Assembly: GCA_963714145.1 (NCBI GenBank)
Contig: OY970235.1
Span: 8,370,001 to 8,434,000 of the forward strand
Direction of reading: 5' to 3'
Source: JBBWZH01 sp035544115
GTDB lineage: Bacteria; Actinomycetota; Actinomycetes; Mycobacteriales; CADCTP01
Length of the DNA: 64,000 nucleotides
The stretch's first letter is position 1, and each line of letters begins with the position of its first letter. A program made the position numbers and the translations under genes. A model generated the notes under the pieces. It was given only the letters and a program-made list of their open reading frames with translations. It was not told the DNA's origin and searched no databases. This document shows positions 26,791 to 35,217 of this stretch, piece by piece.

Positions 26791-27165
26791 ATGAATGCAC
26801 ACGTGACGCTAGCGGCCGGCGAGGACACCGAGGACGAGGTCCGATCGCTGTACCGGTGGTTGAAGGACGGCGACTACGAGGATCTCACCGTCGACCTCGT
26901 GCCGGGTATCCTGCCCGAAGACGCGATGGGGCCGGTGACCGACACCGTCGCCGTCGCCTTCGGTGGCGGCAGCGCGCTGGCAACCATCGCGACGTCGCTG
27001 TTCAACTGGCTGCGTCACCGCCGTTCGGATGTGCACCTGTCGATTCGAAACCAGAGGGGCGACACGCTCGAGCTCGACGCCACGGGTGTCGCGTCCGCCG
27101 ACGAGTTCACCCGCGCGGTCGTACAGTTCCTGGGCGGTGACGGCAATGCGCCTGCCGCACGCTGA
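26791..27165 (+). CDS. Effector-associated constant component EACC1
   Basis: This 124-aa protein matches the EACC1 pattern: RSLYRWLKDGDYE near the start, a hydrophobic glycine-rich helix (VAFGGGSALATIATSLFNWL), then R-H-R-R-S-D-V-H-L-S-I-R with LELDATGVAS. In published comparative genomics of actinobacterial conflict systems (Kaur, Aravind and colleagues), EACC1 is the small constant partner beside caspase-like, trypsin-like or other effectors. The ATG at 26791 matches the usual family N-terminus; the ATG at 26761 would add ten residues. The gene overlaps the caspase gene by 20 bases. It is predicted to couple an upstream sensor to the effector. Confidence 0.85.
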   Translation: MNAHVTLAAGEDTEDEVRSLYRWLKDGDYEDLTVDLVPGILPEDAMGPVTDTVAVAFGGGSALATIATSLFNWLRHRRSDVHLSIRNQRGDTLELDATGVASADEFTRAVVQFLGGDGNAPAAR

Positions 27166-28927
27166 GCTATCGCGGGTGGTGATCATCGGCGCGAGCACGT
27201 ACGACCCCGGGTCGGGCCTGTCCGAGCTCCCTCTTGTCGCGAACAACTGCAAAGCCCTCGCTGCGGTCCTAACCGATCCGGTCACCGGAGGGTTCGCGGC
27301 GCAGCACTGCCAGGTCGTGCTGGACCCGGAGTCCCTCATCGAATGTGGCCGGGCCATCGACGTGGCGGTCTCCTCGGCCAGCGACGTCCTGTTCATCTAC
27401 TACGCCGGGCACGGGCTCGTCGATCACGACAATCGCCTGCATCTCTCCGTGAAAACGTCCATCTCAGATCTCGACCTGCTCGGTTACTCCTCGATCGACT
27501 ACAACGTGCTGCGCACACACATCATGAACAGCAAGGCGCGAGTCAAGATCGTGCTACTCGACTGCTGCTTCTCGGGACGCGCGGTGGCGGCGCTGGCGGC
27601 CGAACAGAAGTCGGTCGGGGCTATGGCCGACGTTCGGGGCGCGTACGTGCTTACGTCGACCACCGCGACCCACACGGCCCGAGCTGTCGGCGACGCAGGC
27701 TATACGGCCTTCACCGGGGACCTGCTGCGCCTACTGATCAACGGGCTGGCCGGTGGCGGCGAATTCCTGACGCTCCCGTCGCTTTACGACCGCCTCGCTG
27801 ATGCTGCCACCGCGGAGGGGCGGCCCCGTCCGCAGCAGATGCTGACCAACTCGGCCCCCCACCTCGCGGTGGTCCGCAACCGCCACGATCTCGGTCCAAT
27901 GAGCGAGACCTGGTTGGACAACCCAGAGGTTCCGCGCGCCGACGACCGTGTCGATCCGAATCCCGCGCCCTGGTGGCAGCGGGGCTTCCGTATCGGCCCA
28001 TTGCGGACGCCGTTGATCGTGCTAGAAGGGGACGGCCAGCAGCCGATCCTCGAAGAGAACATCCACGTCAGGCTGGAGCATCGCGACGTGCGACTGCCGC
28101 CCGAGATCGCGCGTTGGCGAGACGAGGTTGCGGCCGAGCAGGAGGCGAACAACGCCGCTGGCCGCCCGTTCCGGTGGAACGGGGTCAACTACGCGATCAG
28201 CTCGTTCGTCGTGAGCCGTCTCGGCGTGGACGAACTGCCCGCCATCGACCTAAGCCTGCAGAACGCCGACTACTACACCTTCCTGGCGACACAGCAGTTG
28301 GACCGGCCGCTGGCGGACGGCTCGACCGTACGGGAGAAGTACGTCCACGTGCCCGATGTCTGGAGCATCCCGGCGTTCATGTGCTGCAGTTTCGGCCTAA
28401 ACATCGCCCTTGTAACCGCCGACGACCAGCTCGTCTACGTCCGGCGCAGCGCAATCGTGGGCAACCCGGGACTATGGAACTCTTCCGCTAACGAGGCACT
28501 GTCCCGCACGCTCGACGCCCTGGGCCGTACCCCTCCCAACCTCTACCAGGTGGCACGCCGCGGCGTCGCCGAGGAGCTTTCAGTCGAGCCGCACGAGTAC
28601 GAGCTGGAGATGCTCGCCTTTCACATCGACGCCGACACGTGCCAATGGGGTGCCTGCCTCGTCGCGTTCTGCCACCTGCTCACCGCGGATGAGCTCGCGC
28701 AACGGCTGTCTCGCGGCGCGCCGGACAAATGGGAGCACGACGAGATTGACTTCTCGCCGTTCGCGCCCGAGTCCGTCATCCGATACCTCCTCCGTGACGA
28801 CCGGATCGGCCGGTGGGGCGCCGCGGCGCCCGCCTTGTTCTACATATCGCTAATCAGGCGCTACGGCAAGTCGCGGGTCGAGCGAGCCGCCGGCGCCGTG
28901 CTAGCCAGCATGCCGCAGAGCCATTGA
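27146..28927 (+). CDS. Caspase-like protease (C14 fold) fused to a Nudix-like C-terminal domain
   Basis: The ATG at 27146 lies inside the end of the EACC1 gene. The product is 593 aa. Residues 1-245 form a caspase-hemoglobinase fold, with catalytic His89 in FIYYAGHG and Cys141 in LLDCCFSG. Residues ~415-515 resemble an actinobacterial Nudix-like domain (GLNIALVTADDQLVYVRR, GLWNSSANEAL, ARRGVAEELSV). Its box reads RGVAEE rather than REXXEE, so hydrolysis may be lost and ligand binding kept. This looks like a suicidal or regulatory protease activated through EACC1. An IS element is inserted directly after the TGA, leaving the gene intact. Confidence 0.85.
   Translation: MRLPHAELSRVVIIGASTYDPGSGLSELPLVANNCKALAAVLTDPVTGGFAAQHCQVVLDPESLIECGRAIDVAVSSASDVLFIYYAGHGLVDHDNRLHLSVKTSISDLDLLGYSSIDYNVLRTHIMNSKARVKIVLLDCCFSGRAVAALAAEQKSVGAMADVRGAYVLTSTTATHTARAVGDAGYTAFTGDLLRLLINGLAGGGEFLTLPSLYDRLADAATAEGRPRPQQMLTNSAPHLAVVRNRHDLGPMSETWLDNPEVPRADDRVDPNPAPWWQRGFRIGPLRTPLIVLEGDGQQPILEENIHVRLEHRDVRLPPEIARWRDEVAAEQEANNAAGRPFRWNGVNYAISSFVVSRLGVDELPAIDLSLQNADYYTFLATQQLDRPLADGSTVREKYVHVPDVWSIPAFMCCSFGLNIALVTADDQLVYVRRSAIVGNPGLWNSSANEALSRTLDALGRTPPNLYQVARRGVAEELSVEPHEYELEMLAFHIDADTCQWGACLVAFCHLLTADELAQRLSRGAPDKWEHDEIDFSPFAPESVIRYLLRDDRIGRWGAAAPALFYISLIRRYGKSRVERAAGAVLASMPQSH
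28829..28927 (+). repeat. Left copy of the 99-bp target-site duplication of IS copy 1
   Basis: The last 33 codons of the caspase gene, through the stop, are repeated exactly at 30605-30703 on the other side of the IS. Confidence 0.92.
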
Positions 28928-30604
28928 CCCGACTTGGGCCATTTAGTGCGTGCCGTGGATGGCGTCGAGTGCGGCTTGAAGCTCGGTGGGGAGGGGGTCG
29001 GCGGCTGTGATGGTGTGGTCGCCAGCTTGGATGGTGATGGTGCGGTAGCGGCGGGTGGTGGTGACGAACTTGCGGGTCGACCAGCCGGTGGTGTTCTCGA
29101 TCCAGCGGCTGAGGGCGAGGGCGGCGAACACGATGGTCAGGTGGGCCTCGATGGACTCGCGGGTGTGGTGGTAGATGGGTCGGGCGGCGAGGTCGGTCTT
29201 GCTCATCCGGAAGCTGTGCTCGACGTTGAGCAGGCGGCTGTAGGCGGCGATGACCTGCTGGGGGTCGGGGTTGGGCAGGTTGGTGACGTAGCCCTTGATC
29301 CCGGCCAGGGCGCGGTTCTTGGTCTCCAGTGCCCGGTCGACGGTCTTGGTGGCGCCGGTCAGGCGTACGTAGCGGTTCCGCTTGACCGGGGTCTTGCCGG
29401 CGACGGCGTTTTCAGCTTTGGTGACCTGCTGGTCGATCCCGCGCAGGGTGCGGCGGGCCCGGTCGGCGCGGTAGGAGTAGATGAAGGTGTGGTCGCGCCG
29501 CTTGTCGGCCGGGCCGGCGGGCCAGGGCTGGACGAACACCTGCCCGTCACCGATCTGCTCGCCGGGATGGGCCTTGCGCCACTGGCCGACGACATAGGGG
29601 ATGTCGGGCAGGCGAGCGCCGAGGATGAACGACAGCCCGGCCGCCTCGATGCCACGCTTGTTCGCCTCCGACACCATGCCGGCATCCGCGACGACGGTCA
29701 CCTGCGCCAGGTCGTGTTCGGCCAGAAACGCGGTCAGGACCGGGAGCATGGTGGTGGTCTCGGCCTTGTTGCCTTCGAACGCGTGCACCATCAGCGGGAA
29801 CCCGGCGGCGTCGGTGAGCAGGCCGACGGTGACCTGTGGCTCCAGCCGCCGTTCCTTGCTGAACCCCGGCTCGCGGAACCCGTCGCCGGTGTCGGTCTCG
29901 AAGTAGAGCGTGGTCACGTCGTAGAGCAGCAGCGTCGCCGGGCCGAGCCGGACGTGATCGGCGCAGGCACGGGCCAGCCGTGCCCGCCACCGGCCACCAG
30001 CAGCATCGACAGGCGCCGCCTCGCTGGCCTCGGCGGTGTCGCCGTCGGCGCCGGCGTAGAGGCGTAGCCGGCGTTTGACCGTCCGGTAGGACGGCGGGTC
30101 CATGCCGGCTTCTTCCAGCACCCGCAGGGAGTCCAGCTTGGAAGTCGGCTCGATGATCCGCGCCAGCACCAGCGCCCGGAACACCTCATCGCGCCCGGTC
30201 GCCGCGGCGAACCCGAGCGCGTCGTAGCCGCAGGCCAGCGCGTCAAGCAGGTGCCCCATCCGCGAGGACGTGATCGGCAGCGCCGCCCCACCGTTGGCCG
30301 GGCCGCCCGGCATCCGCAGGTCCAGCTCGCCCTGCCCGGCGGCCAGCCGCTGGGCGGCAACCGCCTTGAGTAGCTCCAGGTCCGCGTCGGTGTGCGCCGA
30401 GCCGATGTGCTCGATGTCGCGCGACCCCCGACGCTGCGAATGCACGATCTGCACCGCCCGCGCCCCCGACGCCGTCCGCACCGTCCGGACATACGCCACA
30501 ACCCGGCAGCCTAGAACCACCCACTTAGTGCGTGCCCGCCAGGGCGAACCCGCAGGTCACAGACGCGCCAGCCCCCGAATCACCGAACCTTGGCCCAAGT
30601 CGGG
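28928..30604 (-). mobile_element. IS1634-like insertion sequence, copy 1 (1677 bp)
   Basis: The ends are CCCGACTTGGGCCA (28928-28941) and its exact complement (30591-30604). It carries one transposase gene on the minus strand. The length and ends equal copy 2 at 62017-63693. It is flanked by a 99-bp direct repeat, an exceptionally long target duplication. IS1634-family elements are known for long, variable duplications. Sub-terminal repeats (CACGCACTAA) flank the transposase gene inside both ends. Confidence 0.93.
28943..30520 (-). CDS. IS1634-family DDE transposase (copy 1)
   Basis: This 525-aa transposase matches the copy at 62101 in every residue. The DDE triad candidates are the Asp in LLLYDVTTLYFE, the Asp in VTVVADAGMVSEANK, and the Glu in LLNVEHSFRMSKTDL, which fits the YREK-like signature of the IS4/IS1634 group. 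The N-terminal ~100 residues are probably DNA-binding. The gene is intact and identical in both copies, so the element moved recently. The start (GTG at 30520) is the first in frame. Confidence 0.93.
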   Translation of the reverse strand: MVLGCRVVAYVRTVRTASGARAVQIVHSQRRGSRDIEHIGSAHTDADLELLKAVAAQRLAAGQGELDLRMPGGPANGGAALPITSSRMGHLLDALACGYDALGFAAATGRDEVFRALVLARIIEPTSKLDSLRVLEEAGMDPPSYRTVKRRLRLYAGADGDTAEASEAAPVDAAGGRWRARLARACADHVRLGPATLLLYDVTTLYFETDTGDGFREPGFSKERRLEPQVTVGLLTDAAGFPLMVHAFEGNKAETTTMLPVLTAFLAEHDLAQVTVVADAGMVSEANKRGIEAAGLSFILGARLPDIPYVVGQWRKAHPGEQIGDGQVFVQPWPAGPADKRRDHTFIYSYRADRARRTLRGIDQQVTKAENAVAGKTPVKRNRYVRLTGATKTVDRALETKNRALAGIKGYVTNLPNPDPQQVIAAYSRLLNVEHSFRMSKTDLAARPIYHHTRESIEAHLTIVFAALALSRWIENTTGWSTRKFVTTTRRYRTITIQAGDHTITAADPLPTELQAALDAIHGTH

Positions 30605-30703
30605 CCCGCCTTGTTCTACATATCGCTAATCAGGCGCTACGGCAAGTCGCGGGTCGAGCGAGCCGCCGGCGCCGTGCTAGCCAGCATGCCGCAGAGCCAT
30701 TGA
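30605..30703 (+). repeat. Right copy of the 99-bp target-site duplication of IS copy 1
   Basis: This is an exact repeat of 28829-28927. It is a non-functional duplicate of the caspase-gene tail. Confidence 0.92.
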
Positions 30704-30761
30704 GTTCGTGATCAGCCGTGGGATGGGGCAAGAGGTGGGCGTTGTCCGGAGTGCGTATTCT

Positions 30762-31538
30762 TCAGCGGCACTGCTGTAGGTCGCTGCTTTCGGCGATGGC
30801 ACCGGTCAGGAGGACTACGTAGACGGACTTGGTTGCTGCTGCGATGGCCAGTTTCTGTAGTTCGCTGGTGGAGGTCGCGGGGATGACGACGGAGATGGTT
30901 AGTGAGTCTTGGCTGGTGGCTGTCCTGGATGCGCTGATGTAGGCGCGGTCGATGAGGACGCTGCCGGGTGAGAGTCCCTTGTTGCGTAGGTCGGCGCCGC
31001 CGACGCCTTGGGGGACGTAGAGCAGGCGCACGATGTCGCCTCGGTGTAGGCCTTCGGCGGGGTATTGGCTGTCGGCCAGCTGGATGGGTGCGCTGGCGCA
31101 GTTGGTTCCGGGCAGGGCGGCTCGGGTGACCATGGTTGCGGTCAGGGTGGAGCCGGCAGCGAGCGCGTACTTCGCGTGGTAGCCCTCGGTGACCAGTCGG
31201 TGCGCGGCGGTCCAGGGCATCGGGGTGGCGATGCCGGACGGTGAGATCGCGGCGACCTGGCCTTCCTCGATGTCCGCGGTGGTGAACTGGTCACCGGGTC
31301 GCATCTCGTGTTTGACGATGATCGCGCTCTGCTTGTGGCCGCTGTCGAGGACGAGGAAGGCCGACAGCGCGGCGCCGCCGAGGACCATGACGATGGCGAG
31401 CGCGGCCAGGCCGGGCCGTCGGCGGCGGGTGGGCACCGGAACCCGCTCGGTCCCTGCGGTGGGCGGCGGGTATGCCGGCGTTCGCCGGTCGCCGGTCGCG
31501 CGTGTCTCGGACGGCCGGCCGTCGGCGAGGTGGGTCAT
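30762..31538 (-). CDS. Membrane-anchored SAF-domain protein (CpaB/RcpC-like)
   Basis: This 258-aa protein has a basic Pro-rich cytoplasmic N-terminus, one membrane helix (LAALAIVMVLGGAALSAFLVL), then a SAF-like domain. That domain includes HEMRPGDQFTTADIEEGQVA, YALAAGSTLTATMV and LHRGDIVRLLYVP. SAF domains with this layout occur in Flp-pilus assembly protein CpaB/RcpC and in actinomycete homologues of unknown role. The ATG at 31538 follows GGGGGTAG. It is divergent from the secreted protein gene at 31724. No other pilus gene is in the window, so a pilus role is uncertain. Confidence 0.75.
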   Translation of the reverse strand: MTHLADGRPSETRATGDRRTPAYPPPTAGTERVPVPTRRRRPGLAALAIVMVLGGAALSAFLVLDSGHKQSAIIVKHEMRPGDQFTTADIEEGQVAAISPSGIATPMPWTAAHRLVTEGYHAKYALAAGSTLTATMVTRAALPGTNCASAPIQLADSQYPAEGLHRGDIVRLLYVPQGVGGADLRNKGLSPGSVLIDRAYISASRTATSQDSLTISVVIPATSTSELQKLAIAAATKSVYVVLLTGAIAESSDLQQCR

Positions 31539-31723
31539 GCTCTACCCCCGTGGTTCCCGTGGTCCGCGGCCGTGGTCTGGCGATCCTGCTGGCTGGGCCG
31601 CGACTCGGACATCGCGGTCGAGATCATACGGCCTGGCCGGTGGCCGGCTCATCGCGGGTGTAGCACGGTTGATAGCCTGCCTGCCGCCGGAGGGACGGGT
31701 CGGGTCTACGGGGGAGGCAGTCG

Positions 31724-32926
31724 ATGGCAGGTCGCCGGCGTCATCGCGCCGCCAGCTTGGCGATCACGGTCATGGTCGTGGCCGCCACCGCGGCAGCAGC
31801 CAGCGTCAGCGCAGCCGCCCCCGCATCCGCGCCGGCCTCGGCCGGCACCCTGACGACGGTGACGGTTCTCGCAGCCCCAGCAGGGCCGCTCAGCGCCGGC
31901 ACCGCCGCCGCTCCGGACTCCCCGCCGGACCCGCCCGGTGCCGTGACCACGATTACGGTCAGCGGGAACGACAACCCGACTGTCCTGCCCTGGCACCCGC
32001 CGCAGGCGAAAGGCGGCCCTGACAGCTACAAGATTCAGCTGTTCGGCGACGTCGGCGCTGGCAACCTGTCGCTGGCCGGTGGCCTGCGTCAGGCGCAGAT
32101 GTGCTTCTGGCGGCCGAACCTGCGCGACGGCCCGGTCCCGGACTCGACGCTGCGCCGGATCGCCGCCCGCCGCGGCGTGCCGGTGCCCGGCGCCGATGCG
32201 CTGCACACCCTGGCCAACCTGGTCGGTGCGCCGGAGTACGAGTGGGATCCCGCGACGTGGTCGGCCGGCGGCATGGCCGAACGGCTGTACGGTGTGCGGG
32301 TCGCCTGGCCGAGCGTCACCGACCTGATGGTCCCCCGCCGCGGCAGCGCGCCCCCGACATGGCCGGAGTTGACCTGCGCACGCGGCCCATCGGCCACGCC
32401 GTCACCGGCGTACTGGGCGGCAGTCGAAGCGGAGTGGCCACCCGCCAAGGACCGCGACGCTCTGTTTCTCCGCCCTGGACTGCTCGCCGCGGTGGCCTAC
32501 CAGTTCGTGCACATCAACCGGGCGGCGCCGGCACCGCAACACAGTCCACGCCTGGCCTCGGTGGTCGGACTCCCGACCTGGTTCTGGGTAGACACCGCCG
32601 CCTACCCGACCGTCCAGGTGACCGCCACCTACCAAGGCAACCAGGCGACCGTACTGGCCACGCCACGGCTGGTCCTGACCTTCGCCGGCGGACCGGAAGA
32701 CGGCACGCTGGAGTGCGGGGGCACCGGCACGCCGTACCGGGCCGGCGACGACCCCACCTGCAGCCGCACCTTCCACGCCATGGGGACCTACCGCGTCACC
32801 GCGCAGGTGACCTACGACCTGGTCTGGCTGCGCGACAGCGCGCCACAGGAGACCCTGCCAAGCGAGACCAGCCAACCCGCCGTGTTCAACCTGCAGGTCC
32901 GCGAAGTTCAAGTCCTGGGCCGGTAA
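31724..32926 (+). CDS. Secreted protein, Ala/Pro-rich N-terminus and beta-rich C-terminus
   Basis: This 400-aa product starts at the ATG at 31724 behind GGGGGAGG. A Sec-type signal peptide is clear: RRRHRAASLAI, a hydrophobic core, then AAAPASAPAS near a cleavage site. No lipobox is seen. The middle has conserved-looking Trp and Cys positions (MCFWRPNLRDG, WDPATWSAGGMAERLYGV). The end resembles PKD-like or Ig-like strands (TLECGGTGTPY, CSRTFHAMGTYRVTAQVTY). The divergent SAF-domain gene is likely a functional partner on the cell surface. The family is not recognised. Confidence 0.7.
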   Translation: MAGRRRHRAASLAITVMVVAATAAAASVSAAAPASAPASAGTLTTVTVLAAPAGPLSAGTAAAPDSPPDPPGAVTTITVSGNDNPTVLPWHPPQAKGGPDSYKIQLFGDVGAGNLSLAGGLRQAQMCFWRPNLRDGPVPDSTLRRIAARRGVPVPGADALHTLANLVGAPEYEWDPATWSAGGMAERLYGVRVAWPSVTDLMVPRRGSAPPTWPELTCARGPSATPSPAYWAAVEAEWPPAKDRDALFLRPGLLAAVAYQFVHINRAAPAPQHSPRLASVVGLPTWFWVDTAAYPTVQVTATYQGNQATVLATPRLVLTFAGGPEDGTLECGGTGTPYRAGDDPTCSRTFHAMGTYRVTAQVTYDLVWLRDSAPQETLPSETSQPAVFNLQVREVQVLGR

Positions 32927-33223
32927 CAACGACAGCACGCACCGCCCAGCCATCGGTCATCGCCCGGCTCGCAGACGAGTTCGGTGCTCGTCCGGGCCCA
33001 CGGGCCAGGCAGTGCGCCGACACGGTAGCTCCTTCCTGCCGGTAGAGCACCTGCTCCACAACCAATCACGGCGGCATCGAGCCAGCTGCCGGTTCGGCGA
33101 CCAGACAGGACGGCAGCCGCCCTCACCGTCACCCAACGACAGGCGGCTCGGCGACCACGAGCTGGTCCTTCCCCGGCTCCCCCGGCCTCGGTCGGGCCAG
33201 CGAATCGTAGGCAGCAGAAAGCG

Positions 33224-34126
33224 CTACAGTGGCCTGTCGATCACGTCGTCGACGTCTGCTTCTGTAACCACTATGTCGGCGACGGCGTCTTTCCTGACCC
33301 GAATCACGTTGCCTATGCCGGCGCCTTTCTTGACGCCGATCAATATGTAGGTCTGTCCCTCGTAGATGAGCGCGACCGGCTTGGTCCGTAGTCCTTCCAT
33401 GCTCACGCCGGCTTCGGCGAGACAACCCGCGGCGGCGGCGTCCGCGACCACCAGTACGGCTGGCCGGGACGCAAGACCTCCATACTGCACCGGAATATGC
33501 GGCAGCGAGAACCTTGCAAAGCTGAACAGGTAAGCCAGTCCTGCCGTGGCCGTCAACGTGGCCAGGCCCACGGCGAGCATTTGCCGTGTCGATCTCGCGG
33601 AATCCTGTACACGCGGCCCCTGGATGATACGGAACGCACCCTGGAATGCGGGACTAGCCCTATCGGGCTTGACGACAGCATACAACGCGCGCGTGGCGAA
33701 CGTCGCCGCCACCGTAGCTGCCGACTGAGTAACCGCCGCCATAACTGGTACGTGATAACTGAGTTGCAGTCCTGGTCCCAACAAGGAGAGGAGAGTCAGA
33801 AAAAGCAGCGCGAGCACGCGGGCGAACCAATTGATACTCCGCCAACGCCCAAGTACCACGAAGATTTGCAGCATCCCGGCTATCGCCGCCGGGAAGAAGA
33901 GGGCCACGACACCGCTGAACACCAAGCGTGGCCGCAACAGATCAAAGTCGGCCACCTTGTACTCTAGTAAATATGAATTGGTTACAAACACTCCAACAAC
34001 ATACGATATAGCAGTCGCGGCGGCCAGAATCTTCGCTACGCCCGCGAGCTCAACCCCCTCGGTGCTCGACATTCCGGCGCCAGGAACGGCCGGCCGGTCG
34101 CCAAGTCCATCACCACGTGTCTCCAT
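33224..34126 (-). CDS. Multi-pass membrane protein of unknown function
   Basis: This protein of about 300 aa has about five hydrophobic helices (ILAAATAISYVVGVFVT, LVFSGVVALFFPAAIAGML, VLALLFLTLLSLLGPGL, MLAVGLATLTATAGLAYLF). A hydrophilic C-terminal ~100 residues follows (RPAVLVVADAAAAGCL, YEGQTYILIGVKKGAG, KDAVADIVVTEADVDDV). Codon use is less GC-biased than in neighbours, consistent with transfer. The start is uncertain: ATG at 34126 or 34138, or TTG at 34153. It may be the distal gene of the minus-strand cluster that begins at 41385. Confidence 0.65.
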   Translation of the reverse strand: METRGDGLGDRPAVPGAGMSSTEGVELAGVAKILAAATAISYVVGVFVTNSYLLEYKVADFDLLRPRLVFSGVVALFFPAAIAGMLQIFVVLGRWRSINWFARVLALLFLTLLSLLGPGLQLSYHVPVMAAVTQSAATVAATFATRALYAVVKPDRASPAFQGAFRIIQGPRVQDSARSTRQMLAVGLATLTATAGLAYLFSFARFSLPHIPVQYGGLASRPAVLVVADAAAAGCLAEAGVSMEGLRTKPVALIYEGQTYILIGVKKGAGIGNVIRVRKDAVADIVVTEADVDDVIDRPL

Positions 34127-34348
34127 CCCCGCCCTCATCCGGACGAGAGACAATGTGAGTCGCTTCCATCAGGCACGGGCGCGAAATCTAGCGAACGCCC
34201 TAACCGGCAGGCCCCGACGAGAGTCAGGTGACGCCAGCTATACCGGATCCCCACGCGGAGCCAGGTACCGACCCAACAAGCGACCCGGGCGCGCCCGTCC
34301 CCACCTACAAGAGCAACCCGTAGCAGTTGTTGGGCATCGTCGGGTTGG

Positions 34349-35176
34349 CTAGGGTTTCCAGACTTTGAAGCTGATCGTCAGAGTCTGCAGTGCGCCGTCG
34401 GGGTCCGTGTCGATGGTGTCGATTTCGACTAGGACAGTTGCGTCGAGGTCGGTTTTGACGCAGAACGTGGATCCGACGGCGAGGTCGCGGGTCGAGACGC
34501 GGCTCACTAGGCGTGCCGGGTCGGCGCTGAATGTGGCATTGCATGAGCTGACGTCGAGGGGGCTGTCGGGGTTCGGTGCGATGATGTTCGGTCTGCTGTT
34601 CGCGTTGTGTATTCCTTCTTCGTCGAGGATGAGGTCGGCAAGTTCTCCGCATCGGGATGGGCCGAGCCGGGGGTGCTGGTTTCCCCAGCCCGGGCAGGCA
34701 GTGTCGAGGTCGACCTTGTCCTGGTCGTTGGTGTCGATGAAGGAGGAGCGCGTGAGGGCGTAGTTTTCTCTGGCGAGGTCGAGGGTCGCCGCCGGTCCCC
34801 GGCCAGTGTTCCTTGCGGTTGTCACGGAGCTGGTTGGCGAGAGGTTTATGGCAATGCCGATCAGGGCTGCTACCGCCGAAGTTTGGATCGCGATGACGAC
34901 GAGGTTTCGGCGGTTCCAGGGGTGGTGAGCTGCTAGTCGTAGGGCGAGATTCAGCCCGACGATGCTTGAGCCGAGCACTAGTGCCCAGGTCAGCCTCGCA
35001 GCCCGGGTGTCGGCAGCAACGAGGGTAGTCACAACGGCCGCGATCACGCCGAAGATTTGGGCGGCTTCCGCTGTGCGGGTCAGTCCGCTGGGGTGCGTTG
35101 CGGCATTGGTTCGCCCCGCTTGCTCGTGTGGGCTTTTAGTGGTGGTCGGGAAGTCTCTTGGCTGACGCTCAGCCAT
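34349..35176 (-). CDS. Membrane protein with three helices and an extracytoplasmic domain
   Basis: This 275-aa product starts at the ATG at 35176 after AAGGAGCG; longer readings lack a ribosome site. Hydrophobic helices are AAQIFGVIAAVVTTLVAA, LTWALVLGSSIVGLNLAL and LVVIAIQTSAVAALIGIAI. The remaining ~170 residues contain four Cys (DTACPGW, SRCGELADLI, SSCNATF, STFCVKTDL), likely outside and disulphide-bonded. It lies 41 bases after the FHA-ABC gene and is probably in the same transcript. The family is not recognised. Confidence 0.68.
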   Translation of the reverse strand: MAERQPRDFPTTTKSPHEQAGRTNAATHPSGLTRTAEAAQIFGVIAAVVTTLVAADTRAARLTWALVLGSSIVGLNLALRLAAHHPWNRRNLVVIAIQTSAVAALIGIAINLSPTSSVTTARNTGRGPAATLDLARENYALTRSSFIDTNDQDKVDLDTACPGWGNQHPRLGPSRCGELADLILDEEGIHNANSRPNIIAPNPDSPLDVSSCNATFSADPARLVSRVSTRDLAVGSTFCVKTDLDATVLVEIDTIDTDPDGALQTLTISFKVWKP

Positions 35177-35217
35177 GGGGTGGCGCTCCTTGGGATGGTG
35201 GTTGGCCTCGGCGAGGT

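Noticed and set aside
28934..30067. Plus-strand 377-codon frame inside IS copy 1
   Set aside because: It is the antisense shadow of the transposase and appears identically in IS copy 2.
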